A stretch of 64,000 nucleotides of DNA from JAJXXT01 sp963764465 (lineage in GTDB: Bacteria > Pseudomonadota > Alphaproteobacteria > Acetobacterales > Acetobacteraceae): assembly GCA_963764465.1 (NCBI GenBank), contig CAVXSO010000002.1:62001-126000 (forward strand), in the 5' to 3' direction. The notes beneath the pieces are model-generated. The model saw nothing but the letters and a program-made list of their open reading frames with translations. It was not told where the DNA came from and ran no database searches. The translations under genes were made by a program, and so were the position numbers. Shown here piece after piece: positions 35,593 to 44,052 of the stretch; position 1 is the stretch's first letter; each line of letters starts with the position of its first letter.

Positions 35593-36405
35593 TTAGCGGT
35601 TGGCGATGCCCCAGATGGAAAAGAGGCGGCGGCGAACGAGGAAGATGAAGACGACGGAGGGAATGACCAGCAGGAACGCGCCGGTGAACTGCACGGCGAG
35701 TGGGCTCTCCGGCAAAATCGCCAGCAGATAGGCGGTGAGCGTGCGGTGACGCACGGTGAGCACGCTCGCGGCAAACACCTCGTTCCAGGAAATCACGAAG
35801 GCGAAGGTGGCGGCAGCCGCAATGCCCGGCAGCGCCAGCGGCATGACGACGCGGCGGAACCCGGTGAGGCGCGAGCAGCCGAACACCCAGGACGCTTCCT
35901 CCAGCTCGCCCGGGATTGCCTGGAAGAGGCTCGCGGATACGAGGATGGTGAAGGGCAGGGCAAGTGCTGTGTGCATGAGCCCGACGCCCAGCGGCGTGTC
36001 GTAGAGGCCGAGGCGGATAAAGCTCACCGCCAGCGGCAGGGCGAGGATGGCGACGGGGAAGGCGCGCGTCATCAGCACCAGCACGCGGAAGACCAGCGCG
36101 CCACGAAACGGAAACCGCGCCAGCGCATAACCCGCCGGCAAACCCAGCGCGAGAGAGATCACCACGCAGGTGAGCGCCGTCTCGACGGAGGTGAGCAACG
36201 CGGACCAGACCCCGGCAATGCCGAGAAACTGCCGTAGCGGCGCGAGTGTGGCGGCAAGCGTGCCCGTTGGCAGGAATGGTTTTGGCCACGCATCGACCAC
36301 CGCGGTGCCACCGGTCGCCGCCAGCGCGATGAGGTAGAGCGGTACCAGCACCCAGGCGCAGAGCGTCAGCACACCGGCGAGGAAGAGCAGGCGGCGCGGC
36401 GTCAT
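35593..36405 (-). CDS. Carbohydrate ABC transporter permease (MalG type)
   Basis: 270 residues with six transmembrane helices. The permease EAA loop is LEEASWVFGCSRLTGFRRVVMPLALPG near residue 170, where the cytoplasmic coupling helix contacts the ATPase. The position in the operon and the C-terminal end (SIWGIANR) match CUT1 second permeases. Its start overlaps the stop of the other permease by four bases. Confidence 0.92.
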   Translation of the reverse strand: MTPRRLLFLAGVLTLCAWVLVPLYLIALAATGGTAVVDAWPKPFLPTGTLAATLAPLRQFLGIAGVWSALLTSVETALTCVVISLALGLPAGYALARFPFRGALVFRVLVLMTRAFPVAILALPLAVSFIRLGLYDTPLGVGLMHTALALPFTILVSASLFQAIPGELEEASWVFGCSRLTGFRRVVMPLALPGIAAAATFAFVISWNEVFAASVLTVRHRTLTAYLLAILPESPLAVQFTGAFLLVIPSVVFIFLVRRRLFSIWGIANR

Positions 36406-37259
36406 CGCGCAAGCTCCGGCGAGCGCAGCAGGCGCAGATAGACCAGCGTGGCGCCGATGGCCGAGCCCATGATGACGAGCGCATAGGCCGCGGCCACGCC
36501 GCTGTTCTGCTCGAAATACTGCCAGTTGTAGGCTTCGCTCGCGAGGACAGGGAAGTTACGCCCGCCGATCGCCACCACGGTCGCGAACATCTCGAAGGCG
36601 AGCACGGTGCGCAGGATCAGCGCCGTCTGGATCGAGGGCCGCAGGAGCGGCAGCGTGACGCGCAGGAAACGCTGCCACGGCGTCGCGCCGAAAACCTCCG
36701 CCGCCTCCGCGTACTCCCGCGGGATCATGTCGAGCCCCGCCACCAGGATCACGAGCACGATCGCCGTCGCGCGCCAAAGCTCCGCGAAGACCACGGCCGC
36801 GAAGAGTGCCCAGGGCGTTTCGTAAGTGAGCCAGGAATGCGGCCCGTCGATGAGGCCGAGCGCCCGCAACAGCGTGTTGAGATAGCCGCGCTCGGAGAGG
36901 ATCGCGAGCCATACCAGGCCCGCCGCGAGATCCGAAATGCCGAGCGGGATCGACCAGATCCACAGCACCAGGCTGCGGCCGCTGCGGATATGCCGCAGCA
37001 TGCTCGCCATGCCCAGCGCGAGGACGAATTGCAATGGCACGACAATGGCGACGAGTTCGAGCGTGTTGGTGAGCGCATCGCCGAAATTGAGGTCGCCCGT
37101 CATGCGGACGATGTGCGCGAGGCTCCAGACATTGTTGCCCAGCGGTCCTGGCGCGCGGAACGCCAGCACGGCCGTCTGCGCGAGCGGCCAGAGGAACAGC
37201 ACCGCGAGCAGCAGGCAGGCCGGCGCGATCAGCAGATAGGGCAGGACGCGCGTGCGCAT
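36402..37259 (-). CDS. Carbohydrate ABC transporter permease (MalF type)
   Basis: 285 residues with six predicted membrane helices. The EAA loop is EYAEAAEVFGATPWQRFLRVTLPLL near residue 190. The N-terminus (MRTRVLPYLLIAPACLLLAV) is typical of CUT1 MalF-like permeases lacking the large periplasmic loop of E. coli MalF. It lies downstream of the binding-protein gene, from which it is separated by a strong 13-bp hairpin. Confidence 0.92.
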   Translation of the reverse strand: MRTRVLPYLLIAPACLLLAVLFLWPLAQTAVLAFRAPGPLGNNVWSLAHIVRMTGDLNFGDALTNTLELVAIVVPLQFVLALGMASMLRHIRSGRSLVLWIWSIPLGISDLAAGLVWLAILSERGYLNTLLRALGLIDGPHSWLTYETPWALFAAVVFAELWRATAIVLVILVAGLDMIPREYAEAAEVFGATPWQRFLRVTLPLLRPSIQTALILRTVLAFEMFATVVAIGGRNFPVLASEAYNWQYFEQNSGVAAAYALVIMGSAIGATLVYLRLLRSPELAR

Positions 37260-37267
37260 CGGGTCAT

Positions 37268-37297
37268 CGCTGCCCGCGCCGCAGGGCGCGGGCAGCG
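37268..37297 (-). promoter_or_regulatory. Intercistronic hairpin between binding protein and permease genes
   Basis: A perfect 13-bp stem, CGCTGCCCGCGCC at 37268-37280 and its complement at 37285-37297, closed by a 4-base loop. It has no following T run, so it is not an obvious full terminator. Its place, directly after the binding-protein stop, is where malE-malF type operons carry an RNA structure that protects upstream mRNA and gives more binding protein than permease. Confidence 0.7.
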
Positions 37298-37306
37298 CGT
37301 GCTCCG

Positions 37307-38605
37307 TCAGTGCACCTGACAGGCGCCGGTGCTCGGCGGGTCAGGCGCCCAGCATGGAGCCTTCGTCTCGTCGAGGATGCGCTGCATCGCATCCCCCTCC
37401 TGCTTCAGCACCGCCTCGGGCGATTTCCCGCGCAGGACGATAAGCTGGAACGTATCGAGGAAAATCTTGTCGAACTCGCCACCCTTGGCGCCGAGCCCAA
37501 CGGGCAGCAGTGCCGGCTTCGCGTCTGGTGCGGCCAGCATCTTCGCCACGGCATCCCCCTCCGCCTTCAGGCCCGGGTCGAGATCGGGCGGCGTCGGCAC
37601 GGCAACGGCGGGGAAGAAGCTCGAGGTTTTGAGCGTGAGAATCTGCGTCGCGGGCCTGGACAGGTACTGGATCAGCTCCGCCGCCGCCTTCGGGTCCGGC
37701 GCGCCCTTCGGGATCGCGAGGCCGACGACAACGGGCATGTAGGCCAACCCCTTGGGGCCGGATGGCGCGGGGAACGCAACGAAATCCTGCGGCCGCTTGC
37801 GAAACGCGTCCTGCAGCCGCGCGACATGGTCGAAGGCGATCCACACGTCGCCCGAGAGCAGCGGCTCCTGCATGAACCCGTAACTGGTCGAGTTCGGGTT
37901 CACTTCCTCCCACAGCTTGCGGAACGATTCCCACATCGCAACGGCTTCCGGCGAGCGGAAGGTGGTGACGAGGCCGCCGGTGTAGGCCGGGTAGAGATAA
38001 CCCTCGAAGAAACGGTGCATCAGCCCGCTCGGCCCGGCCGGAAAGCCGAGCATGCGCTTGCCAGTCGCCTTGTGCACCGCCGCCGCCCATTGCCAGAGCT
38101 GGTCGTAGGTGAGGTGGTCGAGGTTGGCGCCCTTGGGCAGGTAGGGCAGCGCCTTGCGGTTGGCGGCCATGATGTAGGTCGCCTGCATCCAGGGGATGTA
38201 GTACTGGTGCTGCGTTCCGAATTTGCCAAGCTGCATCAGCGAATTGGGGATCTTGTCGGCGGCGAGCGTGGGCACCAGCTCATCGAGCGGCGACAGCAGC
38301 CCCTGCGGCGCGAACGGCTCCAGCTCGCCATGCAATGCACCGAGCAGGCTCACCACATGCTTTCCCGTCTTCGCCTCCGCCTCCACGCGCACCGCGAAGG
38401 AAGAAGGCTGGTCGGCGATGAAATCCGCCTTAACCGGCGAATCCTTCAGGATCACCGTGCGCACGCGCTGCGCTTCCTCCACCGGGCGCAGTTGTGTCGA
38501 GAGCCAGACCGGTTCGGCGGCAAGGGACGGGCGTGGCGTGGCGAGCGCGAGCGTCGCCACGGCGCATGCCGGCGCGAGCCTAAGGAGCAGCCGTATCGGC
38601 GTCAT
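37307..38605 (-). CDS. Carbohydrate ABC transporter substrate-binding protein
   Basis: 432 residues of the family 1 extracellular solute-binding proteins. A signal peptide (LLLRLAPACAVATLALATPRPSLAA) ends at about residue 30. The mature part has VVSLLGALHGELEPFAPQG, YYIPWMQATYIMAANRKALP and GKRMLGFPAGPSGLMHRF, as in CUT1 binding proteins. It captures sugar or glycoside in the periplasm for the permeases downstream. The gene starts 26 bases inside the 3' end of the LacI-type regulator, so the whole operon must be transcribed from the regulator's promoter. A C-terminal pair of cysteines (PCW and GACQVH) might form a disulfide. Confidence 0.9.
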   Translation of the reverse strand: MTPIRLLLRLAPACAVATLALATPRPSLAAEPVWLSTQLRPVEEAQRVRTVILKDSPVKADFIADQPSSFAVRVEAEAKTGKHVVSLLGALHGELEPFAPQGLLSPLDELVPTLAADKIPNSLMQLGKFGTQHQYYIPWMQATYIMAANRKALPYLPKGANLDHLTYDQLWQWAAAVHKATGKRMLGFPAGPSGLMHRFFEGYLYPAYTGGLVTTFRSPEAVAMWESFRKLWEEVNPNSTSYGFMQEPLLSGDVWIAFDHVARLQDAFRKRPQDFVAFPAPSGPKGLAYMPVVVGLAIPKGAPDPKAAAELIQYLSRPATQILTLKTSSFFPAVAVPTPPDLDPGLKAEGDAVAKMLAAPDAKPALLPVGLGAKGGEFDKIFLDTFQLIVLRGKSPEAVLKQEGDAMQRILDETKAPCWAPDPPSTGACQVH

Positions 38606-39662
38606 GGATTCCTCCCTTGGGTTTTGTTTTGATAGGCGATCTGGTCGCGATGCCCGCGCGCGGCGCCGGCCCGTCCGAGCCGCGCGGAACGAGACGCGCC
38701 GGCAGGACGCGGTGCAGCGTCGCCGGCGAGACTTCGTCGCGCAGCGCCAGCAGCATCTCCACGAGCAGTGCTGCCGCCTGGTCGATCGGCTGCGCGATGG
38801 TGGTGAGCGGCGGGTCCGTAAAGGTCGCCTGCGGCAGGTCGTCGTAGCCGATGACGGAGACGTCGCTCCCCGCGCGCAGTCCCGCGGCTTTCAGCGCGTG
38901 CAGCGCGCCCACGGCGAGCCGGTCCGTCGCGCACAGCAGGGCGGTCGGCGCGTCGGCTGACGCGAGCATCCGCCGCGCGACGATGTCGCCGTTTTCCTCG
39001 GTGGGCTCGGCGGAAGCGTGGTCGCGCGCCGGCAGCCCCGCCTCCGCGAGCGCCCGTCGCCAGCCGGCGCGGCGCAGGCGCGCGAACATGTAGTCCGAAG
39101 GTGCGCCGACGAGGCCGATGCGCGTGTGGCCAAGCCCGATCAGGCGCCGGGTCGCGTCACCGAACGCCGCCTCGCTGTCGATATCCACGTAGGCGAACGG
39201 CGCGCGCGCGATGGAGCGGCCATGCGCCACGAACGGCATCCCCTGCTCCTGCAGGTAGGCGATGCGCGGATCGCGCACGCGGGTGCGGGCGAGCAGCATG
39301 CCATCGACGCGCCTTCCCTCGACGAGGTGGCGATATGCCTCAATCTCCTCCGCCCCTGGCCGCGCCGTGGTCACCAGCAGGTCGAGCCCCGCCGCGCGCA
39401 GCCGCGGACCGATGGCGGCGAGCAGGCGCAGGAAGAATGGGTCGTCGAACTGTCCCGGCCCGGTCGGCAGCACGATCCCCACCGCGTCCGTCCGCCCGCT
39501 TTGCAGCCGCCGCGCCATCGTGTTGGGGCGGTAGCCGATGCGGCGCGCCTCCGCCGCGACGCGCGTGCGTGTCGTGGGCGCCACATCGTCGTAGCCCGCG
39601 AGCGCGCGGGAGACGGTGGTGACGGAAAGGCCGAGCCGTGCGGCGATGCGCGCGAGTGTCAT
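38580..39662 (-). CDS. LacI family transcriptional regulator
   Basis: 360 residues. The N-terminal helix-turn-helix is TLARIAARLGLSVTTVSRALAG followed by RRIGYRPNTMARRLQSG, the LacI hinge. The periplasmic-binding-protein-like effector domain follows (GIVLPTGPGQFDDPFF, RVDGMLLARTRV, VIGYDDLPQATFTDPPLTTI). It probably represses its own operon and is released by the imported sugar or glycoside. A LacI-type palindrome lies 35-48 bases upstream. It overlaps the binding-protein gene by 26 bases and is divergent from the Asp-box gene. Confidence 0.93.
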   Translation of the reverse strand: MTLARIAARLGLSVTTVSRALAGYDDVAPTTRTRVAAEARRIGYRPNTMARRLQSGRTDAVGIVLPTGPGQFDDPFFLRLLAAIGPRLRAAGLDLLVTTARPGAEEIEAYRHLVEGRRVDGMLLARTRVRDPRIAYLQEQGMPFVAHGRSIARAPFAYVDIDSEAAFGDATRRLIGLGHTRIGLVGAPSDYMFARLRRAGWRRALAEAGLPARDHASAEPTEENGDIVARRMLASADAPTALLCATDRLAVGALHALKAAGLRAGSDVSVIGYDDLPQATFTDPPLTTIAQPIDQAAALLVEMLLALRDEVSPATLHRVLPARLVPRGSDGPAPRAGIATRSPIKTKPKGGIHDADTAAP

Positions 39663-39696
39663 GCTCCTCCCTGGGCGCGGATGCTTGCAAAGGCAT

Positions 39697-39710
39697 CCGA
39701 AACGTTTTGG
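39697..39710 (-). promoter_or_regulatory. LacI-type operator CCGAAACGTTTTGG
   Basis: A 14-bp near-perfect palindrome with the central CG and AAACGTTT core seen in LacI-family operators; only the third pair from each end is mismatched. It lies between the regulator's start and the Asp-box gene, so it could control both directions. Ownership by the adjacent regulator is inferred from position. Confidence 0.7.
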
Positions 39711-39809
39711 TTATGGCGTTTTCTAGCGCCGTGCCATGCGCGAGGCAAGGTTGCATCGCCGCGCGAAGCGGTTAGCGTTCCGCAAAACACTGAAGGAACG
39801 GACCCGCCC

Positions 39810-42800
39810 ATGACCGACCTCGCCCGCGCCCCCGAACCGGCGAAGCTGGAATCGCTGACCTGGCGATGCATCGGGCCGCCGCGCGGTGGGCGTGTGGTGG
39901 CGGTGGCGGGCGACGCCAACGACCCGATGGTGTTCTATTTCGGCGCCTGCGCTGGCGGCGTGTGGAAGACCATCGATGGCGGCGTCTACTGGCGCTGCGT
40001 GACCGACGGGTTCCTCGGCAGCGCCGCGATCGGCGCCCTGGCCGTGGCGCGCTCCGATTCCAACGTGGTCTATGCGGGAACCGGTGAGACCACGATCCGC
40101 CTCGACGTGTCATACGGCGACGGCATGTACCGCTCGAGCGACGCCGGCGAGACCTGGAAGCATATCGGCCTCAAGGGCAGTAAGCATATCGGGCGAATTG
40201 TCGTCCATCCGCATGACTCCGACCTCGTCTATGTGGCCGTGCTCGGCGACATCTTCGGCCCGAACGAGGAGCGCGGCGTCTATCGCTCGAAGGATGGCGG
40301 CGAGACCTGGGAACGCGTGCTGTACCGCAACGCCGATTCCGGCGCGGTGGATATCGCGATGGACATGGCCAACCCCCGCATCCTGTTCGCGACGATCTGG
40401 CAGACCCGCCGCAACTTCTGGAACATCTCGAGCGGCGGCCCGGGCTGCGGCCTGTTCCGCTCGACCGATGGCGGCGACACGTGGGAGGAAATCTCCCGCG
40501 CCCCCGGCCTGCCGGACGGGATGCTGGGCAAGATCGGCGTCGCGGTCTCGCCGGCGCAGGCGGGCCGCGTCTGGGCGCTGGTCGAGGCGGAGGGCGACAA
40601 GACCGGCCTCTACCGCTCGGACGATTACGGGCAGCGCTGGACGCTCGCCTGCAACAGCCGCGACCTGATGCACCGGCCCTGGTACTACACCCATGTCTTC
40701 GCCGACACGGTGCACGCCGACACGGTCTACGTGACCAATCTCCAGATGTGGAAATCCACCGACGCCGGCCTCGAGTGGACGGAGATCATGACGCCGCACG
40801 GCGACAACCACGACCTCTGGATCGATCCCGTGGATCCCGCGCGGATGATCGAGGGCAATGACGGCGGCGCCTGCGTCTCCTTCAACGGCGGGCTCACCTG
40901 GTCCTCGATCTACAACCAGAAGACCAGCCAGTTCTACCGTATCGATACCGACACGAGGTACCCGTACACGGTCTACGCGACGCAGCAGGACAACTCCGCG
41001 ATCGCCACCCCTTCCGCCGCGATCTGGGGCGCGATCACGCTGGGCGACTGCTTCTATCCCGGCACCGGCGAGAGCGGCTTCATCGCCGTCAATCCCGACA
41101 AGCCGCATATCGTCTTCGGTGGCGCCATCGGCTCCTCGGTCGGCGGCATGGGGGCGCTGCAGCGCTACGACCAGCGCACCGGCGAGATCCGCCTGGTCAA
41201 TGTCTGGCCCGACGAATCCACCGGCATCGCGCCGCGCGACCTCAAGTACCGGTTCGCCTGGACCTACCCGATCGTCTTCTCGCCGCACGACAGCAACGTT
41301 CTCTACGCCGCCGGCAACCACGTGTTCCGCACAGGCGACGAGGGCCAGAGCTGGGAAGTGATCTCCCCTGATCTCAGCCTCGACGACAAGTCGCGCCAGG
41401 GCCATTCCGGTGGCGAGGTCACGCGCGAGAGCGCGGGGGCGGAGGTGCACGCGACCTGCGCCTCGGTGGTGGAGAGCCGGCATCGCCGCGGCGAGATCTG
41501 GGCCTCCACCGACGACGGCCTGGTGCACGTCACGCGCGACGACGGAAAGTCCTGGACCAACGTCACCCCGAAGGCGATGCCGCAGCTTGCCTATGTCGGC
41601 TGCGTCGAGATCTCCTCGCATGACGCGGACACGGTCTATGTCGCTGCCACGCGCTACAAGCTCTCGGACTACAAGCCATACCTGTTCCGCACCCGTGACA
41701 GCGGCAAGACCTGGGAGCAGATCAACGGCGACTTCCCGCAGGACGAGATCACCCGCGTCGTGCGCGCCGATCCCGTGCGCAAGGGGCTGCTGTTCGTCGG
41801 CACGGAAACCGGCGTCTTCATGTCGCTCGACGACGGTGCCCACTGGCAGCGCATGGGCGGCGGCTTCCCCGTCGTTCCGGTCTACGACCTCAAGATCAAG
41901 GACACGGACCTGGTCGCGGGCACGCACGGGCGCTCGTTCTGGATCCTCGACGACATCACGCCGCTGCGCGCGCTCGCGGGCAACGCTACGGGCATTGGCA
42001 CGCAGATGCTGCCGCCGCGCACCACCGTCCGCACGCGGCTGCATTTCCGCGCGCTGGGCGGCGTGCGCAAGCCGGTCTCGTTCGGCCTCGCCTTCGGCAT
42101 CAACGGCGGCATCCGCAGCACAGACCGCCCGGACGGCACCGAGAAGCGCGAGTATCTCGATGTCGGCGAGAACCCGCCCAACGGCGCAATCCTGCACTAC
42201 TGGCTCGATGAAAAGGCGGAGGGCCCGGTCGTGCTCGCCATCCGCGACGCCAAGGGCGACGAGATCATCCGCTTCGCCAGCGACGACAAGGATCTGGGCG
42301 CCGCGAAGCGCCCCGGCACCAAGCCAGGGCTCAACCGCTACGTCTGGGACCTCAAGCAAAAGGGCCCGGTGAAGCTCGACACCGCGCTCGCCGCGACCTC
42401 GACCAAGGCGCTCGCGACCGACAAGGACGCTTCCCCTGGGCCGACCGTGGTGCCGGGCAGCTACACGGTGGCGCTCACGGTGGGCGGCAAGACGCATACC
42501 GCGCCGCTCACCGTCGTGAAGGACCCGCGCTACGCGACGACACCGGAGGAGTACGCCGCGCAGTTCGCCCTGCTGTCGCGCATCACGGCGTGCCTGTCGC
42601 AGCTCAACGACGCGGTGAACCGCATCCGCCGGATGAAACAGCAGCTCGCGGCCCTCGGCGAGCGGGCCGGTGGCGCGATCGCGACGGAAGCCGCGGAGAT
42701 CTCGGCCAAGCTGCTTGCGGTCGAGGGTGCGCTGGTCGACGTCCACCGCGCCACGCCACGCGACCATCTGCGCTTCCCCGCGGGGCTCAACGACACGCTG

Positions 42801-42980
42801 GGCAAGCTGATCGATACGGTGGCGGTGGCCGATGCGCGGCCGACGACGCAGGCGGCGGACGTGGCGGGCGAGGTGATCGGCCGTGTCGGGGCGCAGCTCA
42901 AGGCGCTCGAGGCGATCGTCGCCGGCCCCATCGCGGCGCTCAACGCGAAGGCCGCCGGCGTCGCGCAGATCGCGGTCTGA
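39810..42980 (+). CDS. Asp-box (BNR/VPS10-like) beta-propeller protein
   Basis: 1056 residues. At least nine Asp-box motifs (S-x-D-x-G-x-T-W) are visible, such as RSSDAGETW, RSKDGGETW, RSTDGGDTW, KSTDAGLEW, RTGDEGQSW and RTRDSGKTW, spread over residues about 60-680 in what should be two propellers, as in sortilin-like and glycosyl-hydrolase-like BNR proteins. Residues about 700-1056 hold a beta-sandwich-like segment and a helical tail (ITACLSQLNDAVNRIRRMKQ). No signal peptide is visible: the chain starts MTDLARAPEPAKLESLTWRC, so it is either cytoplasmic or exported by another route. Function is unknown. GAAGGAA precedes the ATG. A terminator follows. Confidence 0.8.
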   Translation: MTDLARAPEPAKLESLTWRCIGPPRGGRVVAVAGDANDPMVFYFGACAGGVWKTIDGGVYWRCVTDGFLGSAAIGALAVARSDSNVVYAGTGETTIRLDVSYGDGMYRSSDAGETWKHIGLKGSKHIGRIVVHPHDSDLVYVAVLGDIFGPNEERGVYRSKDGGETWERVLYRNADSGAVDIAMDMANPRILFATIWQTRRNFWNISSGGPGCGLFRSTDGGDTWEEISRAPGLPDGMLGKIGVAVSPAQAGRVWALVEAEGDKTGLYRSDDYGQRWTLACNSRDLMHRPWYYTHVFADTVHADTVYVTNLQMWKSTDAGLEWTEIMTPHGDNHDLWIDPVDPARMIEGNDGGACVSFNGGLTWSSIYNQKTSQFYRIDTDTRYPYTVYATQQDNSAIATPSAAIWGAITLGDCFYPGTGESGFIAVNPDKPHIVFGGAIGSSVGGMGALQRYDQRTGEIRLVNVWPDESTGIAPRDLKYRFAWTYPIVFSPHDSNVLYAAGNHVFRTGDEGQSWEVISPDLSLDDKSRQGHSGGEVTRESAGAEVHATCASVVESRHRRGEIWASTDDGLVHVTRDDGKSWTNVTPKAMPQLAYVGCVEISSHDADTVYVAATRYKLSDYKPYLFRTRDSGKTWEQINGDFPQDEITRVVRADPVRKGLLFVGTETGVFMSLDDGAHWQRMGGGFPVVPVYDLKIKDTDLVAGTHGRSFWILDDITPLRALAGNATGIGTQMLPPRTTVRTRLHFRALGGVRKPVSFGLAFGINGGIRSTDRPDGTEKREYLDVGENPPNGAILHYWLDEKAEGPVVLAIRDAKGDEIIRFASDDKDLGAAKRPGTKPGLNRYVWDLKQKGPVKLDTALAATSTKALATDKDASPGPTVVPGSYTVALTVGGKTHTAPLTVVKDPRYATTPEEYAAQFALLSRITACLSQLNDAVNRIRRMKQQLAALGERAGGAIATEAAEISAKLLAVEGALVDVHRATPRDHLRFPAGLNDTLGKLIDTVAVADARPTTQAADVAGEVIGRVGAQLKALEAIVAGPIAALNAKAAGVAQIAV

Positions 42981-42999
42981 ACCCAGGCGGGTGATGAGG

Positions 43000-43040
43000 A
43001 CGGGTGGCGAGCTTTCCGCGCGCCACCCGTTTCGTTCTCG
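43000..43040 (+). terminator. Rho-independent terminator after the Asp-box gene
   Basis: Perfect 10-bp stem ACGGGTGGCG (43000-43009) with its complement at 43021-43030, an 11-base loop, and a T-rich tail (TTCGTTCTCGTTTCG). It begins 20 bases after the stop codon and sits between two convergent units; the tail favours plus-strand termination. Confidence 0.7.
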
Positions 43041-43077
43041 TTTCGTCCGGCGCGCGGCCCAGGTCCGCGCCGCGCCG

Positions 43078-44052
43078 TCAGCCGCGCAGGTGGCAGGAGA
43101 CGAAGTGCCCCGGCGTGGATTCCCGCAGCGTCGGCGTTTCCTGTGCGCAGCGCTTCTCGGCGATCGGGCAGCGCGGGTGGAAGTGGCATCCGCTCGGCGG
43201 GTTGATCGGGTTCGGCACGTCGCCCTGCAGCATGATGCGCTGGCGCTTCACCCTCGGGTCCGGGATCGGCACCGCGGAGAGCAGCGCCTCCGTATAGGGA
43301 TGGCGTGGGTTTTCGTAGAGCTCGCGCGCGGGCGCAATCTCCATCACCCGGCCGAGATACATCACCGCGACGCGGTTGCTGATGTGCTCGACGACCGAAA
43401 GGTCGTGGGCGATGAAGAGGTAGGTGAGGTTGAACCGCTCCTGCAGGTCCTCGAGCAGGTTGATCACCTGCGCCTGGATCGAGACGTCGAGCGCCGAGAC
43501 CGGTTCGTCGCAGACGATCAGCTTCGGCTCGACGGCGAGCGCGCGGGCGATGCCGATGCGCTGGCGCTGCCCGCCCGAGAATTCGTGCGGGAAACGGCGC
43601 ATATGGTCGGGCCGCAGGCCCACCGTTTCCAGCAGGTCCACGATGCGCGCCTCGCGCTCGGCGCGGGATTTGGCCAGGCCGTGGATGTCCAGAGCCTCGC
43701 CGATGATGCCGCCCACGTTGTGGCGCGGGTTGAGCGAGGCGAACGGGTCCTGGAAGATGATCTGCATGTCGCGCCGTAGCGCCCGCAGTGCCCGGCGATC
43801 CAGGCGCGTGACGTCCTGGCCGCGAAACAGAACCTCGCCGCCGCTGGGCTCGAGCAGGCGCAGGATGCAACGCCCGGTGGTGGACTTGCCGCAGCCGGAC
43901 TCGCCCACGAGGCCGAGCGTCTCGCCTGCCGCGATGTCGAAGCTCACGCCGTCCACGGCGTGTACGCGCGCAACCTCGCGGGAAAGCACGCCGCCAGTGA
44001 TGGGGAAATGCTTGCGCAGGTCGCGCACGCTGAGGAGCGGTGCCTCGTTCAC
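43078..44052 (-). CDS. Oligopeptide/dipeptide ABC transporter ATP-binding protein (OppF/DppF type)
   Basis: 324 residues. Walker A GESGCGKSTTGR (about residue 52), signature FSGGQRQRIGIARAL (about 160), Walker B LIVCDEPVSALDVS, and the C-terminal oligopeptide-transport domain with CHFHPRCPIAEKRC, whose cysteines bind an Fe-S cluster in related proteins. It pairs with the second ATPase encoded upstream. I choose the GTG at 44052, which overlaps the upstream stop as GTGA; a GTG at 44061 is possible. Confidence 0.93.
   Translation of the reverse strand: MNEAPLLSVRDLRKHFPITGGVLSREVARVHAVDGVSFDIAAGETLGLVGESGCGKSTTGRCILRLLEPSGGEVLFRGQDVTRLDRRALRALRRDMQIIFQDPFASLNPRHNVGGIIGEALDIHGLAKSRAEREARIVDLLETVGLRPDHMRRFPHEFSGGQRQRIGIARALAVEPKLIVCDEPVSALDVSIQAQVINLLEDLQERFNLTYLFIAHDLSVVEHISNRVAVMYLGRVMEIAPARELYENPRHPYTEALLSAVPIPDPRVKRQRIMLQGDVPNPINPPSGCHFHPRCPIAEKRCAQETPTLRESTPGHFVSCHLRG

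Noticed and set aside
40110..42767. An 885-codon minus-strand frame opposite the Asp-box gene.
   Set aside because: Same shadow effect; the plus-strand protein has regular Asp-box motifs.
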